12,699 bases of DNA, taken from NCBI GenBank assembly GCA_016291915.1, contig JAEEZP010000097.1, forward strand, positions 1-12,699, read 5' to 3'. The DNA comes from Prevotella sp. (GTDB lineage: Bacteria; Bacteroidota; Bacteroidia; Bacteroidales; Bacteroidaceae). Made by a program: the position numbers and the translations under genes. Below, one piece after another: positions 6,091-12,699 of the stretch. Under the pieces are notes generated by a model. It was given only the letters and a program-made list of their open reading frames with translations, was not told the origin of the DNA and made no database searches. Each line of letters starts with the position of its first letter. The first letter of the stretch is position 1.

Positions 6091-7194
6091 TCAGTGGTTA
6101 CCTTTTTGTTTGATAACACTCCTCGTTGCAGAGTGAAAGATAAACATAATAACGATGTCTATACAAGCTATATTGTTTATATCGAGATACATACTCAGCC
6201 ACTTGTTCAGAATTATCATTAAGACAGACAGCGCTATTATTGTTAAAGTTACCTCTCTACTATTCATGCCTGTTTTTAGGAGTTTATGATGTATATGATT
6301 CCGATCCGGAAGAAACGGATTGTGGTGATTGATTATTCTAAGATAGAAAACCCTTACAACATCAAATAATGGTACTGCCAAAGAACTGAAAGCAATTAAG
6401 TTATAGTTATGGATATAATTAGTCTCTGTATCAGTAAGACATATTCGTAAAAAAAGAAAACTTAGAATCAAGCCAAGTGTTAATGTTCCAGTATCGCCCA
6501 TGAAAACTTTATTTCCTTTCATCCGGTTGCCAAAAATATTATAAATACCAAATGGAAAAACGACACCTAACGTAGAAATAGATATCAATACATATATTAA
6601 TTGTTTTTCTTGTATAAAGATAAGCGCAAAGGTAATAAGCGAAACACTTGCTAAACCTGATGCCAGTCCATCCAAGCCATCTATCATATTGAAGGCATTG
6701 ATGATATATACAACAAGAAAGATGGTAATAGGATATCCGAAGCGTGCTCTTATATGATTGATACCCAATAGTCCGTAACCATCGTGAATCCATAAACCAG
6801 CAAGTGTAAGAAGAATTCCACATAAAATCTGCACAAGAAATTTCCATTTGTAGGAAACTCCTACCAGATCGTCTTTTACTCCGAGAATATATAAAATACA
6901 GGTGCCACATAACAGGAATAAGAGCTCAATGAGTACTGACCGTTCAGATATATAGATAATATCAAATCCCAAGAAGTAACGGGTTCCCATCAATAAGGCA
7001 ATAGTTATAGTGATGATGGGGAAGAATATTACACCGCCCAATCTGGGAATTGGTATGTTGTGTATCTTTCTGTCATCTGGCAAATCATACAGATGATGTT
7101 TATGCGAGATAACAAGTACATTAGGTAAAACAATAAACCCCATCAAAAGGGAAATGATGAAAGCAAAAAATATAAAATAATAAGCTGGTGCCAT
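6091..7194 (-). CDS. WecA/TagO-like undecaprenyl-phosphate sugar-1-phosphate transferase
   Basis: This 367-residue polytopic membrane protein of the MraY/WecA family should transfer a HexNAc-1-phosphate from a UDP-sugar to undecaprenyl phosphate, the first committed step of a surface polysaccharide. Motifs appear in family order: PDDRKIHNIPIPRLGG (39-54), VKDDLVG (106-112), NAFNMIDGLDGLA (166-178), FMGDTG (231-236), and the cytoplasmic loop PDRNHIHH (296-303), whose HIHH marks the WecA/TagO branch rather than MraY. About ten hydrophobic segments cover the length. It begins seven bases after the HAD gene stop and is the last gene of the operon. No later glycosyltransferase follows, so the chain it starts must be built by genes elsewhere. 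Base composition is AT-rich, unlike the next operon. Confidence 0.92.
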   Translation of the reverse strand: MAPAYYFIFFAFIISLLMGFIVLPNVLVISHKHHLYDLPDDRKIHNIPIPRLGGVIFFPIITITIALLMGTRYFLGFDIIYISERSVLIELLFLLCGTCILYILGVKDDLVGVSYKWKFLVQILCGILLTLAGLWIHDGYGLLGINHIRARFGYPITIFLVVYIINAFNMIDGLDGLASGLASVSLITFALIFIQEKQLIYVLISISTLGVVFPFGIYNIFGNRMKGNKVFMGDTGTLTLGLILSFLFLRICLTDTETNYIHNYNLIAFSSLAVPLFDVVRVFYLRIINHHNPFLPDRNHIHHKLLKTGMNSREVTLTIIALSVLMIILNKWLSMYLDINNIACIDIVIMFIFHSATRSVIKQKGNH

Positions 7195-7201
7195 AAATAT
7201 C

Positions 7202-7633
7202 CTAAATTAATAATCGTTTCCACCAAGATAATTTCTTTGGTATTATTGGTTTAATGCTATTATAGTAAAAACATGTGTTATTAAGAGTAACGTGCTGATT
7301 AACAATACGGTATATTAATCCCCAATCAGGGAGTCCACCAATATTACAATCATCGATAAAATAATCGGCATATATTTTTTTATAATAACCATATTGATAA
7401 TGGACTTTTTCTTCTGGATAGTTTTTATTGATGGCATAGAAAGATAATCCATGTAAAGAACACCAATCAACAGCCTCGTCAAGATATTTTCCTTCTCGAA
7501 CTGTCCATAATATCAGCCGATGACCATCGTGAATGAGCATTTTCAATGTCTCAGTGGCAAAAGGTATCTCTTTTCCAATATTCGGGTAACGATTTTCCAC
7601 GATAGTACCATCAAAATCAACAGCAATGATCAT
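7202..7633 (-). CDS. Small capless HAD-superfamily phosphatase coupled to the autokinase
   Basis: The protein (143 residues from this start) has HAD motif I, VDFDGT, with nucleophile Asp6 and acid/base Asp8, a probable motif II Thr in ILWTVREG, and a motif IV acidic pair in FIDDCNIGG. It has no room for a substantial cap domain. It resembles a group of small Bacteroidetes HAD proteins found in polysaccharide loci whose substrate I cannot name. I chose the ATG at 7633 because it forms an ATGA overlap with the autokinase stop (TGA, 7632-7630) and places the protein start right before the motif I strand. The ATG at 7639 adds Met-Arg and remains possible. Its place between kinase and initiating transferase suggests a phosphatase acting on the kinase or on a sugar phosphate; this is inference. 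Confidence 0.85.
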   Translation of the reverse strand: MIIAVDFDGTIVENRYPNIGKEIPFATETLKMLIHDGHRLILWTVREGKYLDEAVDWCSLHGLSFYAINKNYPEEKVHYQYGYYKKIYADYFIDDCNIGGLPDWGLIYRIVNQHVTLNNTCFYYNSIKPIIPKKLSWWKRLLI

Positions 7634-10041
7634 ACGCATTTCTTTTCATTTGAAATACAATAAGGTCCATAACCTTTATATCCACCGTATCGTCTGTAAC
7701 CATACGTATTTTTTTTATTTGATAGATTAATACCATTGATGAGTATGCTCATATGTGGTAACTTTTTTTCAGAATTAAGTTCATTAACTAATTCAAAGCT
7801 GCTTATGGGAGTATAGTTTACTCGACAGACATATACTGTGAGGTCGCAAACTCTTCCTATTTGGAGAGTATCAGTTACTAATCCAACAGGAGCTGCATCT
7901 ACAATAATATAGTCGTACTTTTGGCGTAGAAAAGAAAAAATCTGTTCTAAAGAGTGACGTTCCACCAATTCTGTTGGGTTGGGAGGGACTGGTCCAGACA
8001 GAAGTAAATCTAAATTGTTGTGAACAACTGATGGAACTATCTGTTGTTTTATTTGTTCATCTGTGGGATTATTAATCATCAAAAGATTTGTTATTCCATT
8101 TCTATTTGTTTTTATCCCAAATATTTTGGATAATTGTGGCTTTCGTATATCTAAACCAACGACAATAACTTTTTTTCCTAGCAATGCGAAACTCAATGCT
8201 GTATTGGCTGCATTAAATGATTTACCCTCGTCTGCAAGAGTTGAGGTGAAAACCAATACTTTTTCATTATCCTTGAGCATAAACTGTAGGTTAGTGCGAA
8301 GGTATCTGAAACATTCTTCCATCAAATTATTCTCATTTTCATGCACAACAATGTATGTGTCTTTATTATACGTTTCTTCAGCAAATGGAATATCAGCTAT
8401 TATTGGGAGGTCTGTTAGAGCTGCTACCATTTCATGATCTTCAATGCGATCACGTAGTAGTTGACGTAAATAGAAAAACAAAGTGGGAATTAACAGTCCA
8501 ATTACTATTGCCAACGGATAAATCAGAGAGCTACGTGGTTTAATGATGCCGGCAATAGTTGGTTTTTCTATTATTTTTCCTTTGTCTACAGTCGCAGCCA
8601 GTGAGATAGAGTTCTCTTCTCTTTTTTGGAGTAGCATCAGATACAGCCCACTTTTTACTTCTTGTTGTCTGCCAATTTGTGTAAGTATGCGTTCTTGTTT
8701 AGGGGTTTTTGCTATTTCTTGATGATATTGATGATGTTGCTCAATAATAGCATTGCGTTTTATAATAGCTTCGTTTTCTGCTTGTTGAAGAGAACTTCGA
8801 ATAGAGTTTGATAATTCATACAAATTCTCTGTTAGTGGCTTAATTATCGGACTGCTTTCCGAAGCCGTACGTAGCAGTCGGTTTCTTTCCAATACATTTT
8901 TATTGTATTCGTCTACAAGTGTGTTTATGGAGATGTCCTGAAAGTTAATCCTCGGAAATATTTTAGTGATATTAGGGTCAATAATAATATTTTCAAGTTC
9001 TTTTATAATTGCAATTTGAGTATTTGCTTCTTTTAGTTTTTGTTCGAAAATATCAGCGTTTGCAGACGATTCTCGTGCATCTGATTTTAATTCGACCAAC
9101 TGATTGTCATGCTTAAAAAGTTCTAAATCACCGTCAGTTTTTCCTAACTCACTATTGATAATAGCAAGCCTGTCATTGATAAATGCTTCTGTCCTCACAG
9201 CAACCTCATTTTTATCTTCGTTAGCCTGAAGGTTATAACAAATGATTAACTGCTGTAAATAATCGATGGCACGACTGGGAATCTTATCGTTCATAATGAG
9301 TTTGATGACTGATGATCCTTCAGATGTGGGTTCAACTGCTAAATAATTAGCATACAAATTTGCAATTGTCTGAGGGGAATAGATGGTTGCTTGTATGTTC
9401 GCATGTTCTTCCATAATACTTCCTGGTACGGAACTGATGGATATTGTTCCAGCCTTGGTTCGAATATAAATAGGAAGTTTATCTGTTTTCCTTTCAAAAG
9501 AAAAAGGACCTTTGATGGTACGATTTGTGCATGGAGCATAATATTTTCCGACAATATGATATTGTCCTTCTTTATAGTTGAGAGTCAATTGAATTGGTTT
9601 AGTTATCTCATTTAAATGGTTTTGGTCTATATCTACTGAAATAGGGTGATTATTATAGAGCGTTTTCCCAAATAATCGACCTGATTGTTTATAACTTACG
9701 TACAGTTTCAAGTTAGAAATGGCTCTTTCAGCAATAATACTGGATGTTATGATCTGAGACTCATTCTCCAGACCATAATTCTGTGAAATCGTACCTAGAT
9801 TTGTTATATTCTGCAGATTATTCTTTCTATTTCCTTCATCGTCTTTAACTAGTATTTTTGCAATAACACGATAAACAGGTGGGGTGTATCGTAGATAAAG
9901 AAAAGAAATACAGAGACTAACGATTATTGATAACAGAATCCAATGCCAGTATCGGATGATGGTTTTAGACAATAATCGGTAATCTATGAAAGATTCATAA
10001 TCCTCCTTGTTATCTTTAGATAGTCTTGCTATTTTGCCCAT
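7630..10041 (-). CDS. Wzc-like polysaccharide chain-length regulator / tyrosine autokinase
   Basis: This 803-residue inner-membrane protein has the full BY-kinase design. A Wzz domain starts with a transmembrane helix at about 33-50, a periplasmic region with predicted coiled coil spans roughly 270-450, and a second helix lies at about 505-525. The cytoplasmic kinase has Walker A (STLADEGKSF, 600-609), Walker A' (VVGLDIRKP, 627-635) and Walker B (YIIVDAAP, 711-718). A C-terminal tyrosine cluster contains Tyr780, 782, 785, 788, 791 and 794, the likely autophosphorylation sites. Such proteins control polymer length and export through cycles of phosphorylation. It is the first gene of the operon, behind its own promoter, with no UpxY/NusG-like antiterminator gene in front. 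Codons are strikingly AT-rich compared with the peptidoglycan operon. Confidence 0.95.
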   Translation of the reverse strand: MGKIARLSKDNKEDYESFIDYRLLSKTIIRYWHWILLSIIVSLCISFLYLRYTPPVYRVIAKILVKDDEGNRKNNLQNITNLGTISQNYGLENESQIITSSIIAERAISNLKLYVSYKQSGRLFGKTLYNNHPISVDIDQNHLNEITKPIQLTLNYKEGQYHIVGKYYAPCTNRTIKGPFSFERKTDKLPIYIRTKAGTISISSVPGSIMEEHANIQATIYSPQTIANLYANYLAVEPTSEGSSVIKLIMNDKIPSRAIDYLQQLIICYNLQANEDKNEVAVRTEAFINDRLAIINSELGKTDGDLELFKHDNQLVELKSDARESSANADIFEQKLKEANTQIAIIKELENIIIDPNITKIFPRINFQDISINTLVDEYNKNVLERNRLLRTASESSPIIKPLTENLYELSNSIRSSLQQAENEAIIKRNAIIEQHHQYHQEIAKTPKQERILTQIGRQQEVKSGLYLMLLQKREENSISLAATVDKGKIIEKPTIAGIIKPRSSLIYPLAIVIGLLIPTLFFYLRQLLRDRIEDHEMVAALTDLPIIADIPFAEETYNKDTYIVVHENENNLMEECFRYLRTNLQFMLKDNEKVLVFTSTLADEGKSFNAANTALSFALLGKKVIVVGLDIRKPQLSKIFGIKTNRNGITNLLMINNPTDEQIKQQIVPSVVHNNLDLLLSGPVPPNPTELVERHSLEQIFSFLRQKYDYIIVDAAPVGLVTDTLQIGRVCDLTVYVCRVNYTPISSFELVNELNSEKKLPHMSILINGINLSNKKNTYGYRRYGGYKGYGPYCISNEKKCV

Positions 10042-10085
10042 AAATATGCTTTTTATAGTTATACAAAAAAATCATTTCAACGGTG

Positions 10086-10116
10086 CAAAGATACAAAATA
10101 TCTATAGGATTTGCAA
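10086..10116 (-). promoter_or_regulatory. Promoter of the autokinase operon
   Basis: On the minus strand, TATCTTTG (10093-10086) fits the Bacteroidetes TAnnTTTG box exactly. A TTGC (10116-10113) lies 19 bases upstream as a partial match to the TTTG box. Transcription would start near 10079, leaving a leader of about 38 bases before the ATG at 10041. The octamer inverted repeat begins about 70 bases further upstream, outside this promoter. Confidence 0.6.
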
Positions 10117-10185
10117 GAATATCGACGGTTATTTTTGGGCGTTGCTAAACGGTTAACAAATTTAATGATTTTTGATTATTTTACC

Positions 10186-10382
10186 GGTAACTCGACGGTA
10201 ACTCGGAATCAGCCAAAACGGTAACTCGGTAACTCGGTAACTCGCCGCTTTTTGCTGTTTGCCGCCTATATGTCCAGATATTAAGATAATTAATATATTA
10301 ATATAACAGTATTTATTAAAGAGGTACGCGCCTAGAAACTTGTGAAAAATCAAGTGCGAGTTACCGAGTTACCGAGTTACCG
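10186..10382. repeat. Inverted arrays of GGTAACTC octamers
   Basis: The left part has GGTAACTCG at 10186-10194 and 10197-10205, then three tandem copies with an 8-base period within 10219-10244. The right part, 10357-10382, has three tandem CGAGTTAC units and is the exact reverse complement of 10219-10244: a perfect 26-bp inverted repeat with 112 bases between the arms. The spacer is AT-rich, has no TAnnTTTG box on either strand and no credible gene. The whole array lies between the divergent promoters of the autokinase operon and DUF4248. It could form a cruciform, bind a protein cooperatively, or be a dispersed genomic repeat. The rest of the 590-base gap (10042-10631) holds only the two promoters described separately. 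Confidence 0.85.
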
Positions 10383-10480
10383 GTGTTTTGTAAGGAAATA
10401 GATTATTAATTATTGTTAATAAAATGGGTGTAACGTTGTGATTTTTGCCTGTTAACGATGTGTTAAAGTTATGGGTAAAC

Positions 10481-10512
10481 CTTGCATCGGTTTGCATTAT
10501 TTTGTAACTTTG
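10481..10512 (+). promoter_or_regulatory. Probable promoter of the DUF4248 gene
   Basis: TAACTTTG (10505-10512) matches the TAnnTTTG box and lies 20 bases after a TTG at 10482-10484. The resulting leader would be about 110 bases. A second TAACTTTG lies at 10617-10624, only seven bases before the ATG at 10632. It lacks a good upstream box and would give an almost leaderless transcript, so I treat it as secondary. Confidence 0.5.
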
Positions 10513-10631
10513 TGTTCCTTAATCTACTAATTATTCGGTTGCTCATAATCTTATGATATTCAATATGTAAGATTACTCTCTTAAACAATATGTTCGTGTG
10601 TGATTATCTGTTATTTTAACTTTGCCTGAAA

Positions 10632-10856
10632 ATGAAAAACGATGAGTTTGTGATACGTGCCTACGGCAGATCAGAACTGGCCCTGCTGTACAGTCCGGAC
10701 ATCAGTGCGATGGCCGCGTATAAGCGTCTGTGCCGTTGGATAGCGCATTATCCTGGGCTGCAGGAGCAGTTGGAGAGGGTTGGGCACTCGTCGCATTCGC
10801 GGCAATATACGCCGATGCAGGTGAAGTTGATTGTGGAGGCGTTGGGGGAACCGTGA
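10632..10856 (+). CDS. DUF4248 family small protein
   Basis: This 74-residue protein matches the Bacteroidetes-specific DUF4248 pattern as I know it: an N-terminal FVIRAYGRSELALLYSPDI block, a central helix with RWI, and a C-terminal YTPMQVKLIVEALGEP. The length is full for the family. The family is small, helical and of unknown function; its look (SELA..Y.P, then a TP.QV..IV helix) is compatible with a helix-turn-helix DNA-binding protein, but that is inference. DUF4248 genes are often seen near HU-like genes and polysaccharide loci, and the same arrangement occurs here with the autokinase operon upstream and HU downstream. The gene is isolated, with its own promoter, and is followed within three bases of the stop by heptamer repeats. 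Confidence 0.85.
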   Translation: MKNDEFVIRAYGRSELALLYSPDISAMAAYKRLCRWIAHYPGLQEQLERVGHSSHSRQYTPMQVKLIVEALGEP

Positions 10857-10858
10857 GA

Positions 10859-11075
10859 CAATAACCAATAACCAATAAACAATAAACAATAACCAATTAC
10901 TGGAGCAGCGAGCGCAGAGCCATGCTTGAATAGGCTATGCCGAGTCGCGACGGTAATCGCCGAAGGCAATAACCAATAACCAATAAACAATTACTGGAGC
11001 AGCGAGCGCAGAGCCATGCTTGCATAGGCTATGCCGAGTCGCGACGGTAATCGCCGAAGGCAATAACCAATAACC
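10859..11075. repeat. Composite array: CAATAAC heptamers and a 94-bp tandem duplication
   Basis: Five CAATAA(C/A) heptamers (10859-10893) are followed by an 85-base segment (10897-10981) that recurs at 10991-11075 with one difference (TTGAAT versus TTGCAT); the period is 94 bases. Two or three CAATAAN heptamers follow each copy. Each long unit contains the module CAGAGCCATGCTT...GGCTATGCCGAG, which can fold on itself, and a CGACGGTAATCGCCG palindrome-like part. A diverged version of the same module lies in the right-edge element around 12590-12628 on the other strand. Nothing here looks coding. No promoter is evident, and two copies of this size do not make a CRISPR. Confidence 0.85.
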
Positions 11076-11467
11076 TCTTTAACTCCCCTTTGTTCTGGGT
11101 TAAGATGGAAAAAAAGATTGTTTTCAGGGGGTGAATTGGTGGATTTTTGGGTATGTTTTATGCATTTTTTAGTTAACAGACGGTGTTTTTCGGCATCTTT
11201 TATACTGTTTTAGCATAGTGAAAGAGGGGAGAAATGGGGTAAAAATGGGTGTAAAAACGTTTGTTGTAACTTTTTACTTTGGGCAAAAATCGCAGTTTTT
11301 CTGAAAGATTTTTTGTTGTGATTTTGAAAAAATGCACTTTTTGGAGGAGAAATGGTGTCTTTTTCGATGAGAAATGGTGGTTGTTTCTGGTGGAAATAGT
11401 GGTCAAAAGGGTAGGGAAAGGGTATCAACACTGGTGGGAAAAGGTACCTTTGCTGAGGATGAAACAT
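11076..11467. other. Gene-free G/T-rich interval between DUF4248 and HU
   Basis: I find no supported gene in these 392 bases. The plus strand is unusually rich in G and T and poor in C, with short direct repeats such as GAGAAATGGTG at 11347 and 11369. A frame from a TTG at 11279 to 11503 would encode a Trp/Phe-rich 74-residue peptide but runs through the HU terminator and has no good start site; I do not call it. A near-promoter (TTACTTTG, around 11274-11281) lacks a correct second box. A non-coding RNA is possible but not shown. Confidence 0.4.
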
Positions 11468-11496
11468 AAAAAACCGGGCGTTTTGCAACGTCCGGT
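11468..11496 (-). terminator. Rho-independent terminator of the HU-like gene
   Basis: Read on the minus strand, ACCGGACGTT (11496-11487), a GCAA tetraloop and AACGCCCGGT (11482-11473) form a ten-base stem with one A-C mismatch, followed by a T-run (11472-11468). GCAA is a GNRA loop, which adds stability. It lies about 57 bases after the HU stop codon and also marks where plus-strand readthrough from DUF4248 would meet it. Confidence 0.85.
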
Positions 11497-11553
11497 CAAA
11501 TGATTTTTCAACACTTTTTTAACTGTTCATGTCCGAGTTGTCAGTCGTGGGTG

Positions 11554-12045
11554 TTAAGGATTCTGGTTGTCTCCACCACCATCACCTTCACCTTCGCCTT
11601 CGCCCTCTTCCTTCTCTTTCTTGATACCGTTGAGCACTTCGATGTTGATGAACTTGGCCTGCTTACGGATGGACTTGCTGTCGAGACCAGCGGTCTTGCC
11701 CTGGTTGGCGCGGAACTTCACACGCACACCGACCACGTTATCATTGATGTTGAAGGAGTCCAGGTCGGCTGCCGACTTGTTCTTCAGGGAGAGGTAGAAC
11801 ACTCCGAGGTCACCCAGCCAGATCTTCTTGCTGTCGAGCATGAGCTCTTTCATACAGTCCACCATCTGGAGCATGATACCCTGCACGGTACCGCGGTCAT
11901 AGACACTGCCATGGGAAATGACATGCTCGATGAAATCCTGAAAGGAAAGGGTCTCAGTGGTGACTGCCTTGGCGTACACCTTGCCGTTGAGATCGGCATC
12001 CTTACTGTTGACGATAGTCTTCGTTCTGTAAATCAATCTTGCCAT
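11554..12045 (-). CDS. HU-like (HU-HIG type) DNA-binding protein
   Basis: The 163-residue product has an HU/IHF-like fold of the longer Bacteroidetes type. An N-terminal MARLIYRTKTIVNSKDADLN strand leads into helices (about 30-75), then the GDLGVFYLSLKNKSA segment (about 83-97) and a basic strand VVGVRVKFRAN that would contact DNA. It is longer than classical HU (about 90 residues) and ends in a low-complexity acidic tail (EEGEGEGEGDGGGD) encoded by a simple GAA/GGC-type repeat. I chose the ATG at 12045; a TTG 27 bases upstream would add nine atypical residues. A nucleoid or regulatory role at the adjacent polysaccharide locus is plausible from context. The gene stands alone, with a promoter about 145 bases upstream and a strong terminator. 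Confidence 0.9.
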   Translation of the reverse strand: MARLIYRTKTIVNSKDADLNGKVYAKAVTTETLSFQDFIEHVISHGSVYDRGTVQGIMLQMVDCMKELMLDSKKIWLGDLGVFYLSLKNKSAADLDSFNINDNVVGVRVKFRANQGKTAGLDSKSIRKQAKFINIEVLNGIKKEKEEGEGEGEGDGGGDNQNP

Positions 12046-12190
12046 AACTACTTTTTTTAATTGGTTAAACAATAGGGTTCATTAATACTCATTCAGTTTC
12101 GTGTTTCAAGTTTTCGTGTCCGAGCTCGTTTAACCGTCCACTCTTCACCTTCCACCGAATGGTGATCATTTGCGCATCTGATTACAAATG

Positions 12191-12215
12191 CAAAGATACA
12201 ACATCAAAGATGTTG
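12191..12215 (-). promoter_or_regulatory. HU promoter box with overlapping palindrome
   Basis: On the minus strand, TATCTTTG (12198-12191) is an exact TAnnTTTG box; a TTTG box at the right distance is not evident. Directly upstream, CAACATC (12199-12205), AAA, GATGTTG (12209-12215) is a perfect 7-bp palindrome with a 3-base centre, placed where a regulator would block the polymerase. The leader to the ATG at 12045 would be about 140 bases. Confidence 0.5.
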
Positions 12216-12301
12216 TCCATCCAGTTTTGTCGAGTTATAGGCAGTTTGGGGAAATTGTTTGTAATTAAAGTTTCAGATCCTTGCCTTAGTCTTAAGGTTA
12301 T

Positions 12302-12417
12302 GTTCTTTTTCTCTAAGAAAAAAGAACCCAAAAGAGTTTTTTCACAACCACCCCAACCCCTCCTTGCCTAAGGAGGGGACTCATCCCACCCCACGCCCCT
12401 CCCATTCTCGGGAGGGG
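12302..12417. repeat. Cluster of three hairpins upstream of HU
   Basis: GTTCTTTTT (12302-12310) pairs with AAAAAGAAC (12319-12327). CCCCTCCTT (12357-12365) pairs with AAGGAGGGG (12370-12378) around GCCT. CCCCTCCC (12396-12403) pairs with GGGAGGGG (12410-12417) around ATTCTC. All arms are perfect. The last two resemble the GC hairpin at 292-307 and look like members of a dispersed palindromic family. None has a clean T-run in the direction of a neighbouring gene. Together with the right-edge element they fill the gene-free interval 12216-12699. Confidence 0.65.
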
Positions 12418-12487
12418 ATGTAACCGCTCCTTCTCGTCGCTCTTTCATTAAGGTACCGCTCCCTTATAGCGGTCGCGGTGTTTTTTT

Positions 12488-12699
12488 ACTCGCTTCGCTC
12501 AGACAGGTCCTCGCACTGCCTCCGTCATCGTTTTTCAATCATCGTATCTGTTACCTGACTCTTTGACTTACGTCGAACTCGCTCACGCTCGGCATAGCTC
12601 ATGCGAGCATGGCTCTGCTCTCGCTTAATCGCGACTTTCGCTATTGCAACCAATATTCAGTAAACAAGTAGACAAGTTGACGAGTAGACAAGTTATTGG
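12488..12699 (-). repeat. Right copy of the dispersed modular element (inverted)
   Basis: Read on the minus strand from the window edge, the order is a CCAATAAC start, octamers AACTTGTC, TACTCGTC, AACTTGTC, TACTTGTT and TACTGAAT (12694-12655), the 28-bp block (12662-12635), a palindrome-bearing module (GAGCCATGC...GCTATGCC), and the 74-base block (12561-12488). The conserved blocks match 342-520 in inverted orientation. The middle module matches instead the 94-bp units at 10897-11075. The element may continue beyond the window. Confidence 0.8.

Noticed and set aside
7202..10041. A complete capsule export locus
   Set aside because: No Wza-type lipoprotein, Wzx flippase, Wzy polymerase, additional glycosyltransferase or UpxY-type antiterminator gene is found in the window.
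10162..10353. Minus-strand 63-residue frame across the octamer arrays
   Set aside because: Much of it is a translation of the GGTAACTC repeat (VTELP-type residues), with no plausible start context.
10245..10356. Invertible promoter of the Bacteroides capsule type
   Set aside because: No TAnnTTTG box on either strand of the spacer, no recombinase gene in the window, and the autokinase promoter lies outside the repeat.
10859..11075. CRISPR array
   Set aside because: There are only two copies of a 94-bp unit, separated by heptamers instead of unique spacers, and no cas genes.
11279..11503. Plus-strand 74-residue Trp/Phe-rich frame
   Set aside because: TTG start, no convincing promoter, and it runs through the HU terminator hairpin. 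Kept only as a remark on the gene-free interval.
12455..12487. Plus-strand terminator (ACCGCT/AGCGGT stem, later T-run of seven)
   Set aside because: The stem is only six pairs with a 7-base loop, the T-run is eight bases away from it, and no plus-strand gene lies upstream to be terminated.

Overview
The window looks like a chromosomal piece of a Bacteroidales bacterium, most likely Prevotellaceae. The reasons are Bacteroidetes-type promoters (TTTG-N19/20-TAnnTTTG), a DUF4248 gene close to a long HU-type DNA-binding gene, a Bacteroidetes-style tyrosine autokinase, a lipoprotein with an SDDEE export-like motif after its cysteine, and intergenic DNA rich in short tandem arrays. The genus is an inference.

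Layout, left to right. Positions 1-209 hold the 3' end of an unrecognised plus-strand gene. Positions 210-696 are repeat-rich and lead into a plus-strand CobW/G3E GTPase gene (697-2031) whose metal-binding insert is 64 residues made only of His, Asp and Glu. A convergent minus-strand operon follows, read from 5905 down to 2187: HD-domain protein, lipoprotein LD-carboxypeptidase (peptidase S66), MurQ etherase, membrane-anchored transglutaminase-like protein, and CrcB/Fluc fluoride channel. Its genes overlap by ATGA or lie 2-11 bases apart, behind one good promoter. MurQ and the S66 enzyme point to use of peptidoglycan fragments; the export motif suggests that the S66 enzyme faces outward.

A second minus-strand operon, read from 10041 down to 6091, encodes a Wzc-like tyrosine autokinase/chain-length regulator, a small capless HAD phosphatase coupled to it by an ATGA overlap, and a WecA/TagO-type initiating sugar-1-phosphate transferase. 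This is the regulatory and initiating head of an exopolysaccharide or capsule pathway, without export, flippase, polymerase or later glycosyltransferase genes in the window. It is much richer in AT than the other genes, which suggests separate acquisition.

The right third has a small DUF4248 gene (plus) convergent with an HU-like gene (minus) that ends in a strong terminator. The DNA around them is mostly structured repeats: a perfect 26-bp inverted repeat of three tandem GGTAACTC octamers between the autokinase and DUF4248 promoters, a 94-bp tandem duplication with CAATAAC/CAATAAA heptamers, GC-rich hairpins, and a modular element at the right edge that is an inverted, rearranged copy of the element at the left edge. 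These two copies bracket the eleven-gene block from cobW to HU.

I see no tRNA, rRNA, transposase, recombinase or CRISPR array. The most original signals are the modular 7-mer/8-mer repeats, the kinase-HAD pair and the surface-type peptidoglycan enzyme operon.
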